Part shown: one piece after another, positions 28,443 through 38,000 of the stretch | Layout of the letters: every line of letters starts with the position of its first letter | Position numbering within the stretch: the first letter of the stretch is position 1 | Origin: an endosymbiont of Escarpia spicata | Lineage (GTDB): Bacteria > Pseudomonadota > Gammaproteobacteria > Chromatiales > Chromatiaceae | NCBI GenBank assembly: GCA_003349915.1 | Contig: QFXE01000005.1 | Coordinates: 186,001 to 250,000, forward strand | Direction: 5' to 3' | Length of the DNA: 64,000 nucleotides | Made by a program: the position numbers and the translations under genes | The notes under the pieces: generated by a model | What the model saw: the letters and a program-made list of their open reading frames with translations, nothing else | Database searches by the model: none | What the model was told of the DNA's origin: nothing

Positions 28443-30230
28443 TCACTCCCGTTCTTCCTGCTGCAACTGCCACATCTGCCGGTAACGGCCATTTATCGCC
28501 AACAACTCCCGGTGGGTGCCCTGTTCCATGATACTGCCCTGCTCCATCACCAGGATACGATCCGCATCCACCACCGTGGAGAGACGATGGGCTATGACCA
28601 GTGTCGTGTGATCCTTCGCCACCTCTTTCAGGGTCTCCTGAATCACCTGTTCCGTCTTGGTATCGAGTGAGGATGTGGCCTCGTCGAAAACCAGTATACG
28701 CGGCCGCTTGAGCATCGCCCGGGCGATGGCAATGCGCTGTTTCTCGCCACCGGAGAGTTTGAGCCCCCGCTCTCCCACCACCGTCTCATATCCGTCCGGC
28801 AGCGAATCGATGAACGCTGCGATATGGGCGATGCCTGCAGCGGCCTCTATCTCATCCCGGCTGGCATCCGGCCGGCCATAGGAGAGATTGTAGAGGATCG
28901 ATTCGTTGAACAGCACGGTATCCTGGGGCACGATGCCGATCACTGCCCGCAGGCTGTCACGGGTCACTGATCGAATATCCTGCCCGTCCAGCAATACCCG
29001 GCCGCCGGTGACGTCGTAGAAACGGAACAACAGTCGGGAAAGGGTCGACTTGCCCGCCCCGCTATGTCCCACCACCGCCACCTTTTCACCAGGCCGGATG
29101 GTGAAATCCACACCGTGCAGGATCACCCGCTCTTTCTGGTAGGAGAAATCTACAAACTCGAAGCGGACCTCCCCCTCACGCAGCACCAGGGGTTGTGCAT
29201 CCGGCGCATCGGTGATCTCCGGCTTTTGCTTCAGCAGTTTGAAGATAAGATCCATATCCGCCAGGGAGTACTTGATCTGACGATAGACAATGCCGAGAAA
29301 GTTCAGCGGAATGAAGAGCTGCAACATAAAGGCATTGACCAGCACCAGGTCGCCGATTGACATCTCACCCTTCACCACTCCATCGGTGGCAAAGATCATG
29401 ATAATGGTGACGCCGATGGCGATTATCCCGCCCTGACCAAAATTGAGCAGTGACATGGAAGTCTGGCTCTTGACCGCATTATCCTCCCACTGGGAAAGGG
29501 TGCCGTCGAAACGGTCCAGCTCCAATCGTTCATTGCCGAAATATTTGACCGTCTCATAATTGATGAGACTATCGAAGGCCTGGCTATTGGCCTGCGAATC
29601 CAGCTTGTTCATGGCATGGCGGCACTCCATACGCCACTCAGTGATCGCCAGAGTAAAGCCGATATAGACTGCCACTGTGCCAAAGGTGGCCAGCGTGAAG
29701 ACAATGTCGTACTGGGTCAGCAGTACCACCGCCACCAGGCTGAACTCCACCAGCATCGGCAGGATGCTGAAGACCATGTAGTTGAGAATGGAACTGACCG
29801 AACGGGTGCCCCGCTCCAGATCGCGGCTGATAGCCCCCGTCTGGCGCTCCAGATGGAAGCGCAAGGATAGATCATGCAGGTGGTTCAGCACCCGATTGGA
29901 TAGACGCCTCATGGCGCGATAACGCACCCGCGCGAAAACCGCATCCCGCAGCTCATTGAAAAGCGAACTGCTGAGGCGCAGCGCACCGTAACCCAGTAGA
30001 AGTGAGAGAGGCAAAACCAACAGCAACTTGTCGCCTTTTTCCAGGAGGTCGACAATCTCTTTGAGCACCAGAGGAATACCCACATTGGCCAGTTTTGCGA
30101 CTATCAGGCAACCCAGCGCAAACAGTGCCCGCCCGCGATACTCCCAAAGGAAGGGCAGCATGTTGCGAAGGTTGTGAAAATCTCGTCTATCCTTGTGAAC
30201 CCGGTTTTGGGATTGAATATAGTGGGACAT
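28443..30230 (-). CDS. Atm1/ABCB7-type ABC exporter
   Basis: A 595-residue half-transporter: six transmembrane helices (about residues 25-330) then the ATPase domain with VGHSGAGKST (Walker A), LSGGEKQRIAIARAM (signature) and VFDEATSSLD (Walker B). The overall pattern fits the Atm1/HMT1 group, whose bacterial members export glutathione derivatives and heavy-metal conjugates and whose mitochondrial members serve Fe-S biogenesis. As a half-transporter it should act as a homodimer in the inner membrane. It is divergent from the S24-like gene. Confidence 0.88.
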   Translation of the reverse strand: MSHYIQSQNRVHKDRRDFHNLRNMLPFLWEYRGRALFALGCLIVAKLANVGIPLVLKEIVDLLEKGDKLLLVLPLSLLLGYGALRLSSSLFNELRDAVFARVRYRAMRRLSNRVLNHLHDLSLRFHLERQTGAISRDLERGTRSVSSILNYMVFSILPMLVEFSLVAVVLLTQYDIVFTLATFGTVAVYIGFTLAITEWRMECRHAMNKLDSQANSQAFDSLINYETVKYFGNERLELDRFDGTLSQWEDNAVKSQTSMSLLNFGQGGIIAIGVTIIMIFATDGVVKGEMSIGDLVLVNAFMLQLFIPLNFLGIVYRQIKYSLADMDLIFKLLKQKPEITDAPDAQPLVLREGEVRFEFVDFSYQKERVILHGVDFTIRPGEKVAVVGHSGAGKSTLSRLLFRFYDVTGGRVLLDGQDIRSVTRDSLRAVIGIVPQDTVLFNESILYNLSYGRPDASRDEIEAAAGIAHIAAFIDSLPDGYETVVGERGLKLSGGEKQRIAIARAMLKRPRILVFDEATSSLDTKTEQVIQETLKEVAKDHTTLVIAHRLSTVVDADRILVMEQGSIMEQGTHRELLAINGRYRQMWQLQQEERE

Positions 30231-30374
30231 GCTAGAATGCGGTCAGTGTGAAAACTGGATTTTATCGGAATCTCCGATAGAAACGCAGATTTCTCTAATA
30301 TTTCTGTGGATAAAACCAGGCAACTCCAAGGTTTAATTCGCAACTTTATCGGCCAGATTGACACAGAACAGATC

Positions 30375-30731
30375 ATGAGCAACGAGTGTAGTTATAACGA
30401 GCTTTACCCTCTCCAGGTACTGGACGACAGCATGGAGCCGGAATTTCCCGCCAAGTGCGTCATCGTCATCGAACCGGCCGAAGTCTGTGCCACCGGAGCC
30501 TATATCCTGGCCGAGGTGGATGGGGAACGCTGGTTCCGCCAATACATCTCGGAAGGAGACGGAAAGAAGCGGCTGCAGGCTCTCAAGGCCGGTTACCCAG
30601 CCATCGATCTCACGGGTAAGAGTTTCAAAATCCTCGGTGTAATCGTGCAACGTAACGTCAAGCGCGACATCAAACACTACTCTCCATACGTTCCCAATGG
30701 TGGCGCACCACCAGTCAGCAGCCTGAAGTAG
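30375..30731 (+). CDS. S24/LexA-like peptidase-domain protein, Lys replaced
   Basis: A 118-residue protein resembling the LexA/UmuD catalytic domain without a DNA-binding part. The Ser motif is present (LQVLDDSMEPEFPAKC), but where LexA has the catalytic Lys the segment reads VDGERWFRQYI, apparently with Arg, so protease activity is doubtful. The role is unknown. The ATG at 30375 gives a compact domain; a GTG at 30306 would add 23 residues. It is 17 bases upstream of the RND adaptor gene and may be co-transcribed with it. Confidence 0.7.
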   Translation: MSNECSYNELYPLQVLDDSMEPEFPAKCVIVIEPAEVCATGAYILAEVDGERWFRQYISEGDGKKRLQALKAGYPAIDLTGKSFKILGVIVQRNVKRDIKHYSPYVPNGGAPPVSSLK

Positions 30732-30748
30732 GACCTGTTAACCGACTC

Positions 30749-31810
30749 ATGCGTGCCAGGCATCTTTTCAGGCTAGTATCGACACTGCTGTTTACCATCA
30801 GCCTTTTTGCCTGCACGGAGCCGACCGGCAGCGCAAAAAAAAGTGGCGCTGACAAAAAGTCCCGCCCTGCCACCAAACATCTGGTGGTGACCGAAATCCT
30901 AACCCCTCGTGCAGTCGGCCTCAAACATGAACTCACCGGCACTCTGCGCGCCCGTCAAAAGGTGCGCATCTTCAGTCAGGAAGAGGGGCGCATCACCGAA
31001 TTGCCCTTTTATGAGGGAGACCGGATTAAAGTCGGCCAACTACTGGCGCGCCTGGAGAGCGACCTGCTCGAAGCCGAACTGCAGAAGGCAGCAGCTACCA
31101 CCCGTCAGTCCAGACTCAATCTAAAACGAATCGAGGATCTGGCTAAACATAAAGCCACCTCAGAAGACGAACTGGCCCGCGCCAGGACCGAAGTTGAAGT
31201 CTCGATGGCGGAGCAAAAGCTTCTGGAAACCCGGCTGGCCTATACCCAGATAAAGGCCCCCTTCAGCGGCGTTATCAGTCAGCGCCTGGTGGAACCCGGC
31301 GATGTGGTGCCCCGCCATACTCATCTGTTGACACTGATCGATCCTGAATCGCTCATCATCGAGATACCTGTATCCGACCTGCTGCTGCCCAATCTCAACC
31401 TGGGTGATCCCGTCCTGGTAGGCATAGATGGCCTCGGCTCCAAACGGTTTTCCGGCAAGGTAAAACGCATCCATCCGGAACTGGACATCAACACCCGCAT
31501 GGGCATCATTGAAGTGGTGCTGGATCCCATACCCCAGGCCGCACGTCCCGGCCAGCTCTCCCGTGTAAACCTGGAAACCGCGCAAAAGCAACGCCTGATG
31601 GTGCCTTTCAAGGCTCTGCAACGGGATAATGCGGGGGAGTATGTCTTTCTCCTCGATGGAAACAGCAAAGCCCTGCGCACCACGGTGACCAGCGGCAGCC
31701 ACATTGCCAACCGGGTCGAGATCGTCACAGGACTCAAAGTTGGCGACGTCATCATCAGCAAAGGCATTCTCGGCCTGCGAAACGGCAAGCGGGTTACCCC
31801 GGTGGAGTAA
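30749..31810 (+). CDS. RND efflux periplasmic adaptor (MFP) lipoprotein
   Basis: A 353-residue membrane-fusion protein. The signal peptide ends in SLFAC, a lipobox, so it is a lipoprotein. The order is lipoyl-like half (RQKVRIFSQEEGRI, FYEGDRIKVGQLLARLE), a helical hairpin (residues 110-160), lipoyl second half (LAYTQIKAPFSGVISQRLVEPGD) and beta barrel with membrane-proximal domain. Such adaptors link an RND pump to an outer-membrane channel. The only RND pump in the window is 3 kb away on the opposite strand; no TolC-like gene is seen. A small HMA-like gene follows. Confidence 0.88.
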   Translation: MRARHLFRLVSTLLFTISLFACTEPTGSAKKSGADKKSRPATKHLVVTEILTPRAVGLKHELTGTLRARQKVRIFSQEEGRITELPFYEGDRIKVGQLLARLESDLLEAELQKAAATTRQSRLNLKRIEDLAKHKATSEDELARARTEVEVSMAEQKLLETRLAYTQIKAPFSGVISQRLVEPGDVVPRHTHLLTLIDPESLIIEIPVSDLLLPNLNLGDPVLVGIDGLGSKRFSGKVKRIHPELDINTRMGIIEVVLDPIPQAARPGQLSRVNLETAQKQRLMVPFKALQRDNAGEYVFLLDGNSKALRTTVTSGSHIANRVEIVTGLKVGDVIISKGILGLRNGKRVTPVE

Positions 31811-31936
31811 TCTGCACAACAATCACTCCAAATTTTCCGCTATCCTTATAGGTAGGCAGCACTGTTGCGCCGCAACCTGTTCCATTATCCGACCGTTCAA
31901 TGTCAGAATCGGGACACACTTTGAGGAGATAACATC

Positions 31937-32170
31937 GTGGACATCAATCTGGCGGACGTCACTATTCACGTCGACGAAAATCTTGATAAAGCTACGCTCG
32001 ACCAGTTGCAGTCGTCCTTTCGACAAAAAGATGGAGTCGTCTCCGTACATGTAGACGAGCGCCGTCCCCATCTCTTCCTGCTGGAATACAATCCAGCACT
32101 GGTAAGCGGCCAGGACCTGTTGAGCATCACCCAGTTTCAAGGTCTGCACGCAGAACTGGTCGGACTCTGA
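31937..32170 (+). CDS. small HMA-like domain protein without CXXC
   Basis: A 77-residue protein of beta-alpha-beta-beta-alpha-beta type resembling heavy-metal-associated (HMA) domains: VTIHVDENLDKATLDQLQSSF, then DGVVSVHVDER and HLFLLEYNPALVSGQDLL. There is no Cys at all, so it cannot bind soft metal in the usual way. It starts at GTG with a GAGGAG site. Its position after the RND adaptor could be by chance; the role is unknown. Confidence 0.65.
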   Translation: MDINLADVTIHVDENLDKATLDQLQSSFRQKDGVVSVHVDERRPHLFLLEYNPALVSGQDLLSITQFQGLHAELVGL

Positions 32171-32342
32171 CAGAGCGGAGGGCTGCCCCTTCCAGTGCAG
32201 GGTATTCCTGCTTGTGACGGGGTGCGGCTCCCGATACTATTCGCACACCGATCTGCAGGGTGGTTACCAGTGTGCGGCTGGACAAAGACTCTCTGCGCGG
32301 ATCAATTTACAAATGCAGGGTGCTGAAAAGATCTTAAAACTT

Positions 32343-32373
32343 GTTGGGTTGCGCTATCGCTGATCCGACCTAC
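32343..32373. repeat. GGGTTGCGCTATCGCTGATCC-type repeat
   Basis: A short palindromic element, GTTGGGTTGCG...GATCCGACCTAC, in the 250-base gap before the SQR-like gene. It belongs to a type of intergenic repeat often seen many times in gammaproteobacterial genomes. The rest of the gap holds no gene that I can see. Confidence 0.5.
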
Positions 32374-32420
32374 CTGATCGCTTTTGTGGCACCCTCCAAA
32401 TTGCGCTGGAGAACCCTTGC

Positions 32421-33548
32421 ATGAAGCGAGTAACCATTGTCGGCAGCGGTTTTGCTGCACTGACGGCTGTGCAGCATCTGCGGGCCGGCGACAAGGAGAT
32501 GCAGATCACCGTCGTCAGCCCCAAGGCTGAATTCCACTATCTACCCGGCACTATCTGGATTCCCTCCGGTCTGCGCCAACCCAAAGACCTGATCATTCCA
32601 CTGGAGAAGTTTTTCCGGCGCATGAACGTCATCCATCACGTTGCCGAAGCCACAGGCCTGGAAGATGGCGGGCGCACCCTGATCACCAGCGATGGCAAGA
32701 TCGAAAACGATGGTCTGATCATCGGTTCCGGCGGCCGGTTCATAAAAAAACTGCCCGGTATCAAACACGCTATTACTCCCTGCGAAGGCGTTTCGGCAAC
32801 CGTCAGAATCCGTGACCGTTTACAGGGCCTGGAGGGCGGCACCATCGCCATCGGTTTTGCCGGCAATCCCAAGGAGCCCAGCGCCATGCGTGGCGGCCCG
32901 ATGTTCGAGTTTCTCTTCGGCATCGACCGGCAACTGCGCCTGGAGAAACGCCGCGACAAATTCAAACTCATCTTCTTCACCCCTGCAGAGAACCCAGGAC
33001 AGCGTCTGGGACCTAAGGCGGTGAAAGGGCTGGTTCAGGAGATGGCCAAACGGAAAATCGAAACCCATCTCGGCGTCAAGATGAAAGCGTTCACCGAAAC
33101 CAAGGTGATCACCCACGGCGGCGAATTTGATGCCGACCTGATCCTCTTCATGCCCGGCATGACCGGTAATTTGTGGTTCGACAACACTGACCTGCCCCGC
33201 TCCCCGGGCGGACTGGTAAAGGCAGACGCTCAGTGCCGGGTCGAAGGCATGAAACAGGTCTACGTGGCCGGTGATTCCGGCAGCTTTCCCGGCCCCGATT
33301 GGATGCCGAAGCAGGCCCACATGGCCGATCTGCAGGCGGTGGCAGCGGCCAAGAATCTGCTGGCGGAGTTCCGGGGGGAGGCACCCAAAGAGACCTACAA
33401 GGTGGAACTGGTCTGTATCGTCGACAGCCAGACCTCCGGCATGCTGGTGGCCCGCACCGCCACGCGTAACATCGTGATGCCAAACATGCGTCTGTTCCAT
33501 TGGCTCAAGCGCCTGTTCGAGTGGTGGTATCTGCGGCAGTACCGTTAA
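32421..33548 (+). CDS. SQR-like FAD/NAD(P)-dependent oxidoreductase
   Basis: A 375-residue flavoprotein of the SQR/FCSD/NDH-2 superfamily. It begins VTIVGSGFAALTAV (dinucleotide fold) and has the second fold around TIAIGFAGNP and VYVAGDSGSF. It differs clearly from the type I sqr: only two Cys are well placed for a redox role, C121 in ITPCEGV and C332 in ELVCIVDSQ, and the canonical central Cys is missing. This spacing suggests one of the divergent SQR types rather than NADH dehydrogenase. The C-terminus ends in aromatic and basic residues (FHWLKRLFEWWYLRQYR), suited to membrane attachment. Substrate is unproven. Confidence 0.8.
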   Translation: MKRVTIVGSGFAALTAVQHLRAGDKEMQITVVSPKAEFHYLPGTIWIPSGLRQPKDLIIPLEKFFRRMNVIHHVAEATGLEDGGRTLITSDGKIENDGLIIGSGGRFIKKLPGIKHAITPCEGVSATVRIRDRLQGLEGGTIAIGFAGNPKEPSAMRGGPMFEFLFGIDRQLRLEKRRDKFKLIFFTPAENPGQRLGPKAVKGLVQEMAKRKIETHLGVKMKAFTETKVITHGGEFDADLILFMPGMTGNLWFDNTDLPRSPGGLVKADAQCRVEGMKQVYVAGDSGSFPGPDWMPKQAHMADLQAVAAAKNLLAEFRGEAPKETYKVELVCIVDSQTSGMLVARTATRNIVMPNMRLFHWLKRLFEWWYLRQYR

Positions 33549-33625
33549 CCAATAAAAGGGTTTTACTTCCCTAAACTGTGGTATTCCTCAATTTTTGTCT
33601 GGCTAGTGGCCGCTATAATGAGTGG

Positions 33626-34828
33626 ATGCACGAAGTAACAGGGCCAAACTCGTCAACGCCTCTCAAACAGCTTTTCATCAAAGAAGAGCAGCAAAGCGAG
33701 CGTTATGCAAACAACGCCAGGATTTTATTCACCTTCCTCTACTTTCTGGCGGGATTCAGCATACGCAATGAGATTCCCGACTTTTCCTTCATCGCCATAA
33801 TCAGCGCTTCGCTGGTTAACCTGATCTACGGCGTCCTGCTCCATTTCCACCTCAAACGAGACAGGCATATCTGGTGGCTGAAATATCTATCTGTCACCAT
33901 AGATATCCTCCTGCTCTCCATCGTTCTCTACGCCTTCGGCACCTATCGAACCTTCAAGTCAGAGGCCTTCCTGCTCTACTATCTCTGGATCGGTCTTGCC
34001 ACCATCCGTTTTTCACCCCGACTCACACTGCTCTCGGGGGTACTCAGCATCAGCCTCTACCTGCTGATTGTTTTCCTGGCTATCAGCAGAGGCACGATAG
34101 AACTCGGCACAATCTCCGAAGATTTCACCACCCCATTGGTAAGTGACAGCAATATTGCGCTGCGGGTTATTTTTCTTGCGTTTTTTACCGCTCTCGCCGT
34201 CTATATCTCTTCGATCTACCGGGGGATTGCTGCCCGTGCGATCCGCGAAGAGCTGCGTAAAGAGGAAAACGCCCAGCTGACAAATGCGCTGGACAGACTT
34301 CGCAGCACGCAGAAGCAGCTGGCGGCCAAGAATCGGGAGCTCGCCCGCCTTTCGGAGATCGACGTCCTGACCCAGCTCTACAACCGGCGAAAAATCGATC
34401 AGGTGATGCAGGAGAGTTTGGATGGCGCCCAACGAAACGACTCACCCCTGGCACTTATCCTACTCGATATCGACCACTTCAAATCGATCAACGACCGGTA
34501 TGGACATCAGATGGGAGACGAAGTCATTCAGCATCTGGCAGAGCAGTTGAAGGATAACGTGCGGGGCAACGACACGATTGGCCGTTGGGGAGGTGAAGAG
34601 TTTCTGATCATCTGCCCCGACCTTACAGCTGACAAAGCAATGAAACTGAGTGAACGGCTCAGAGCCGCCATTGCCATGATAAAACCCAGCAACGGCACTC
34701 AAGTCACCGGCAGTTTCGGCATCACCTTTCTGCAGTCGGACGACACAACGGCAACCCTCTTAAAGCGGGCAGATGATGCGCTCTACCAGTCGAAAAACAA
34801 TGGCCGGAATCGGGTGACGATGCTGTAG
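33626..34828 (+). CDS. membrane diguanylate cyclase (GGDEF)
   Basis: A 400-residue enzyme predicted to make c-di-GMP. About six transmembrane segments occupy residues 30-200, then a coiled coil (KEENAQLTNALDRLRS) and a GGDEF domain with DVLTQLYNRR, LDIDHFKSINDRYGH and the active signature RWGGEEFLI. An inhibitory-site RxxD (RGND) lies five residues before it. The sensor part is unassigned. The start is uncertain: GTG 33578 would add 16 residues; the ATG at 33626 is preferred. It ends directly before a tandem heptamer array. Confidence 0.88.
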   Translation: MHEVTGPNSSTPLKQLFIKEEQQSERYANNARILFTFLYFLAGFSIRNEIPDFSFIAIISASLVNLIYGVLLHFHLKRDRHIWWLKYLSVTIDILLLSIVLYAFGTYRTFKSEAFLLYYLWIGLATIRFSPRLTLLSGVLSISLYLLIVFLAISRGTIELGTISEDFTTPLVSDSNIALRVIFLAFFTALAVYISSIYRGIAARAIREELRKEENAQLTNALDRLRSTQKQLAAKNRELARLSEIDVLTQLYNRRKIDQVMQESLDGAQRNDSPLALILLDIDHFKSINDRYGHQMGDEVIQHLAEQLKDNVRGNDTIGRWGGEEFLIICPDLTADKAMKLSERLRAAIAMIKPSNGTQVTGSFGITFLQSDDTTATLLKRADDALYQSKNNGRNRVTML

Positions 34829-34833
34829 GGACA

Positions 34834-34896
34834 GGTGAAAGGTGAAAGGTGAAAGGTGAAAGGTGAAAGGTGAAAGGTGAAAGGTGAAAGGTGAAA
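34834..34896. repeat. nine tandem copies of GGTGAAA
   Basis: Perfect array of a 7-base unit, starting 5 bases after the stop codon of the diguanylate cyclase. Copy number counted directly is nine. A related unit (TTTRACC, three copies) occurs in inverted orientation at 35090-35110, on the other side of a palindromic element. Confidence 0.95.
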
Positions 34897-34953
34897 GCAA
34901 GTATGTGTCCGGTGCAGCCCAATGCAAGTACTTTTTTCTGGCCCCAGTAGTAT

Positions 34954-35033
34954 GTAGGCCCGATCAAGCGCAGCGGATCGGGCGCTCAGAATTTAGCGCT
35001 GGTGCCGGTTCCGCTACGCTTGAACCGGCCTAC
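34954..35033. repeat. two palindromic elements overlapping the RND pump 3' end
   Basis: GTAGGCCCGATCAAGCGCAGCGGATCGGGC at 34954-34983 and GCCGGTTCCGCTACGCTTGAACCGGCCTAC at 35004-35033 are each self-complementary and resemble each other in opposite orientation. The second lies inside the reading frame of the RND pump and encodes its last residues. Confidence 0.7.
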
Positions 35034-38000
35034 AGCTTTTCCAGCACCGCGTAGCGACATAGTTCGGTCTCTCCGGCGGCACAGCCATCTTTGACCTTTA
35101 ACCTTTAACCTCTTATCCCCCACCGCAATCAACCGATAGACCGACGGAATCAACAACAACGTCACCAGGGTGGAAAACAGCAACCCGGAGACCATGGTAA
35201 CCGCCAGCGGCTGCAGCATCTCCGCTCCCTCCCCCCAGGCCAGTGCCAGAGGCAACATACCAGCCACGGTGGTCAGGGTGGTCATCAGGATCGGGCGCAG
35301 TCGAAGCCGCGCGGCCTCGATGATCGCGGCATCAATCGTCAATCCGGCACGACGTTGTAAAACCATATATTCCACCAGCACAATCGCATTGTTCACCACG
35401 ATCCCGGCCAGCATGATCAGGCCCAGCAGCACCGGCATGGAACGCGGCAGTCCAGACCACTCCAATCCCAAAGCGACTCCAATCACCGCAAAAGGCACAC
35501 TGAGCATGATGACAATGGGATTACGCAGTGATTCATACTGTACCGCCATCACCACAAAGACCAGAAACAGCGCCAGCCCCAGCAAGAGCAATCCCAGGTC
35601 ACGTCCCTCACGCTGCGCCTCCTGGCCGCCCGCATCATAGACTATGTATCCTGGCGGCAACTCCATCCCATCTATCACAGCCTGTACCGACTGCAACGCT
35701 TCTCCAGGCGCCAAGTCCTTGCTGGTGGAGGCACTGATATTCACCACCCGGCGCTGCTGATCCCGATGGATAGAGACAGGGCTTGGCACCAACTCGACCT
35801 TGGCCACCTCTCCCAGGCGCAGGGGAACCCTTGGCTCCGTTCGACTGAAGATAATCACCGACTCAACATCGGCCGGGGTGGAGACATCCCGCCGCTGTAG
35901 ACGCAGACGCACGTCCACACTGCGATCACCATCGAGGAATTCAGTTACCTTCAGACCTCCCAGGGCAAGCTCCAGGATGCGTCCGACATCTTCCACTGAG
36001 AGGCCAAAACCCGAGGCCCGTTCCCGATCCACCACAACTGAAAGTTCCTGATTCAGGTCCTCGCTGGTATGAGAGATATTTCGTAAGCCTTCGATTTTCC
36101 CGAGACGTTCAACCACCCGATCTGCAATCCGGGACATCTTTTCAAGATCCGTACCCTGCAGACGCAGTTCAATGTCGTCATCCCCCCGGTTCAGGCGGAT
36201 ACCGCGAATGCCGGAGACCCGCATATATATCCGTATGCCGACCAGGCTGGCATCTTGAATCTGCTTCTGCATACGTGCAATCCATGTCCGGCTGTCGATA
36301 CCCCGCTCCTTTATCGGTTTCAGGGCAATATGCAGACTGGAGCGATTGGATGCTTCATAAGTGGAGCGGCCAAAGACAAATCCCCCCACCTGGGCATAGA
36401 TACTCTCGACCTCAGGCTGCTGCACGAACATCGTTTCGATCTTTTTGACAATTTCATCCATGCGGGCCAGATTGATACCACGGTCGGCAGTAATACTGAC
36501 GTAGACCCGCCCCTCATCCATCTCCGGCAGAAAGATCTGCCGTCCCTGACTGAGCATTGGCCAAGCCAGAACCATCCCCAGGATAAACAACAACGGCACG
36601 AGCCAGGGCACCTTCAACAGCCAGCGGGTCAACCAGGCATAACCGTTCTGTAGAGCAGCGATCAGAAGGTTCACTCCGCGTCTCATCAGCCCCTCACGTT
36701 GCGCCGGTATGCGGCCGGCCAATGCGGGTACCAGGGTAAGCGCCACCAGAAGCGAGGCAACAATGGCCGCTGATATGGTGAAGATCAGCTCCTGAAACAG
36801 CAATCCGACCAGACCTCCGATGAAGAGAAACGGCAGTACCGCAGCCAGGTTAGTGGACGTGGAGGCGACAATGGCGCTGTTGACCTCGGCTGCCGCCCTA
36901 CCCGACACCTCGGTTACATCGGTTACGTCTGCCCCACTGCGTTCCCGCTGATGCCGATAGATATTTTCGAGCATCACAATGGTGCTATCCACCAGCATAC
37001 CGATACCAAGCGCCAAACCACCCAGCGTCATGATATTCAGCGTCAATCCACCACTCGCCATGAGAATGAAGGTCACCAGTATGGCAATGGGTATAGCGCT
37101 GCCGATGATCAGCGTACGGCGCAGACTGCCAAGGAACAGATAGACCACCAGCATTGCGAGCATTGCGCCAATACCGGCTGAGTTCACCGCATTGTTCAGT
37201 GCCCGCCGGACATAATGCGCCTGATCATCCACCGGGCGTATCTCCACATCGGGGGGTATCAACCCTTTTTCCTGCAACTCAGCCACTCGCGCCAGGACAC
37301 TGTCCACCACCTTTACCGTGTTCGCCTGCGGCTGTTTCTGGATCGAGAGTTTGATGCCAGGCAACTGGTTGAGACGGATTCGCAGCCGCTCCTCCTCTGC
37401 GCCGTCTTCGACCTCCGCCACCTCACTCAGCCGCACCATCGCCGACAGGTTGCCCACGCCAACGCTGGCCAATGGAAGGTTCAGAATCTCATTCACCGAG
37501 TGAAAACGGCCATCCGTGCGGCCGCTGATTTCACCATGTTCCATCATGAGACGGCCACCCGGCGTATCCACGTTTGCCGACTCCAGCACATCCTTCAAGT
37601 CGAGCAGATGCATATCGAGTCCTGCCAGGCGCAGCTGATCCGCCTGGATCTGAATCTCACGCACCAGCCCACCACCAACCTCTGCAGCAGCCACGCCGGG
37701 CAGGTTGAGGAACCACTTGCTCAACTCATAGTCGACCCAACTGCGCAGTTCCACCGAATCCCGCAGGGAGGAACTGACAACGAACTCCGCAACCGGCCGT
37801 TGGGACGGGTCGCGTTTATAGATGACCGGCGCTTCGATGCTATCGGGGAGAAAGCGCTTGGCCCGGTCGAGACGGGTACTGGCATCCTGCAGCGCCTTGT
37901 CGATATCCGTACCGTAGGCAAATGACAGATCCACCGCGCTGCGCCCCTCGGAGGAGCGGGACTCGATGTGAATGGCATCCTCCGTGATGGCGAGCTGCTC

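Noticed and set aside
30306-30374. Extension of the S24-like protein from a GTG codon
   Set aside because: No ribosome site and the extra residues precede the domain start seen in the rest; left open but not adopted.
34834-34896. Possible CRISPR array
   Set aside because: The units are directly adjacent 7-base repeats without spacers, and no cas genes are near.
34722-34967. An 81-codon minus-strand frame with repeated HLSPFTF units across the heptamer array
   Set aside because: It is produced by the (GGTGAAA)9 repeat itself, whose period of 7 cycles through the three frames; there is no ribosome site or protein-like flank.
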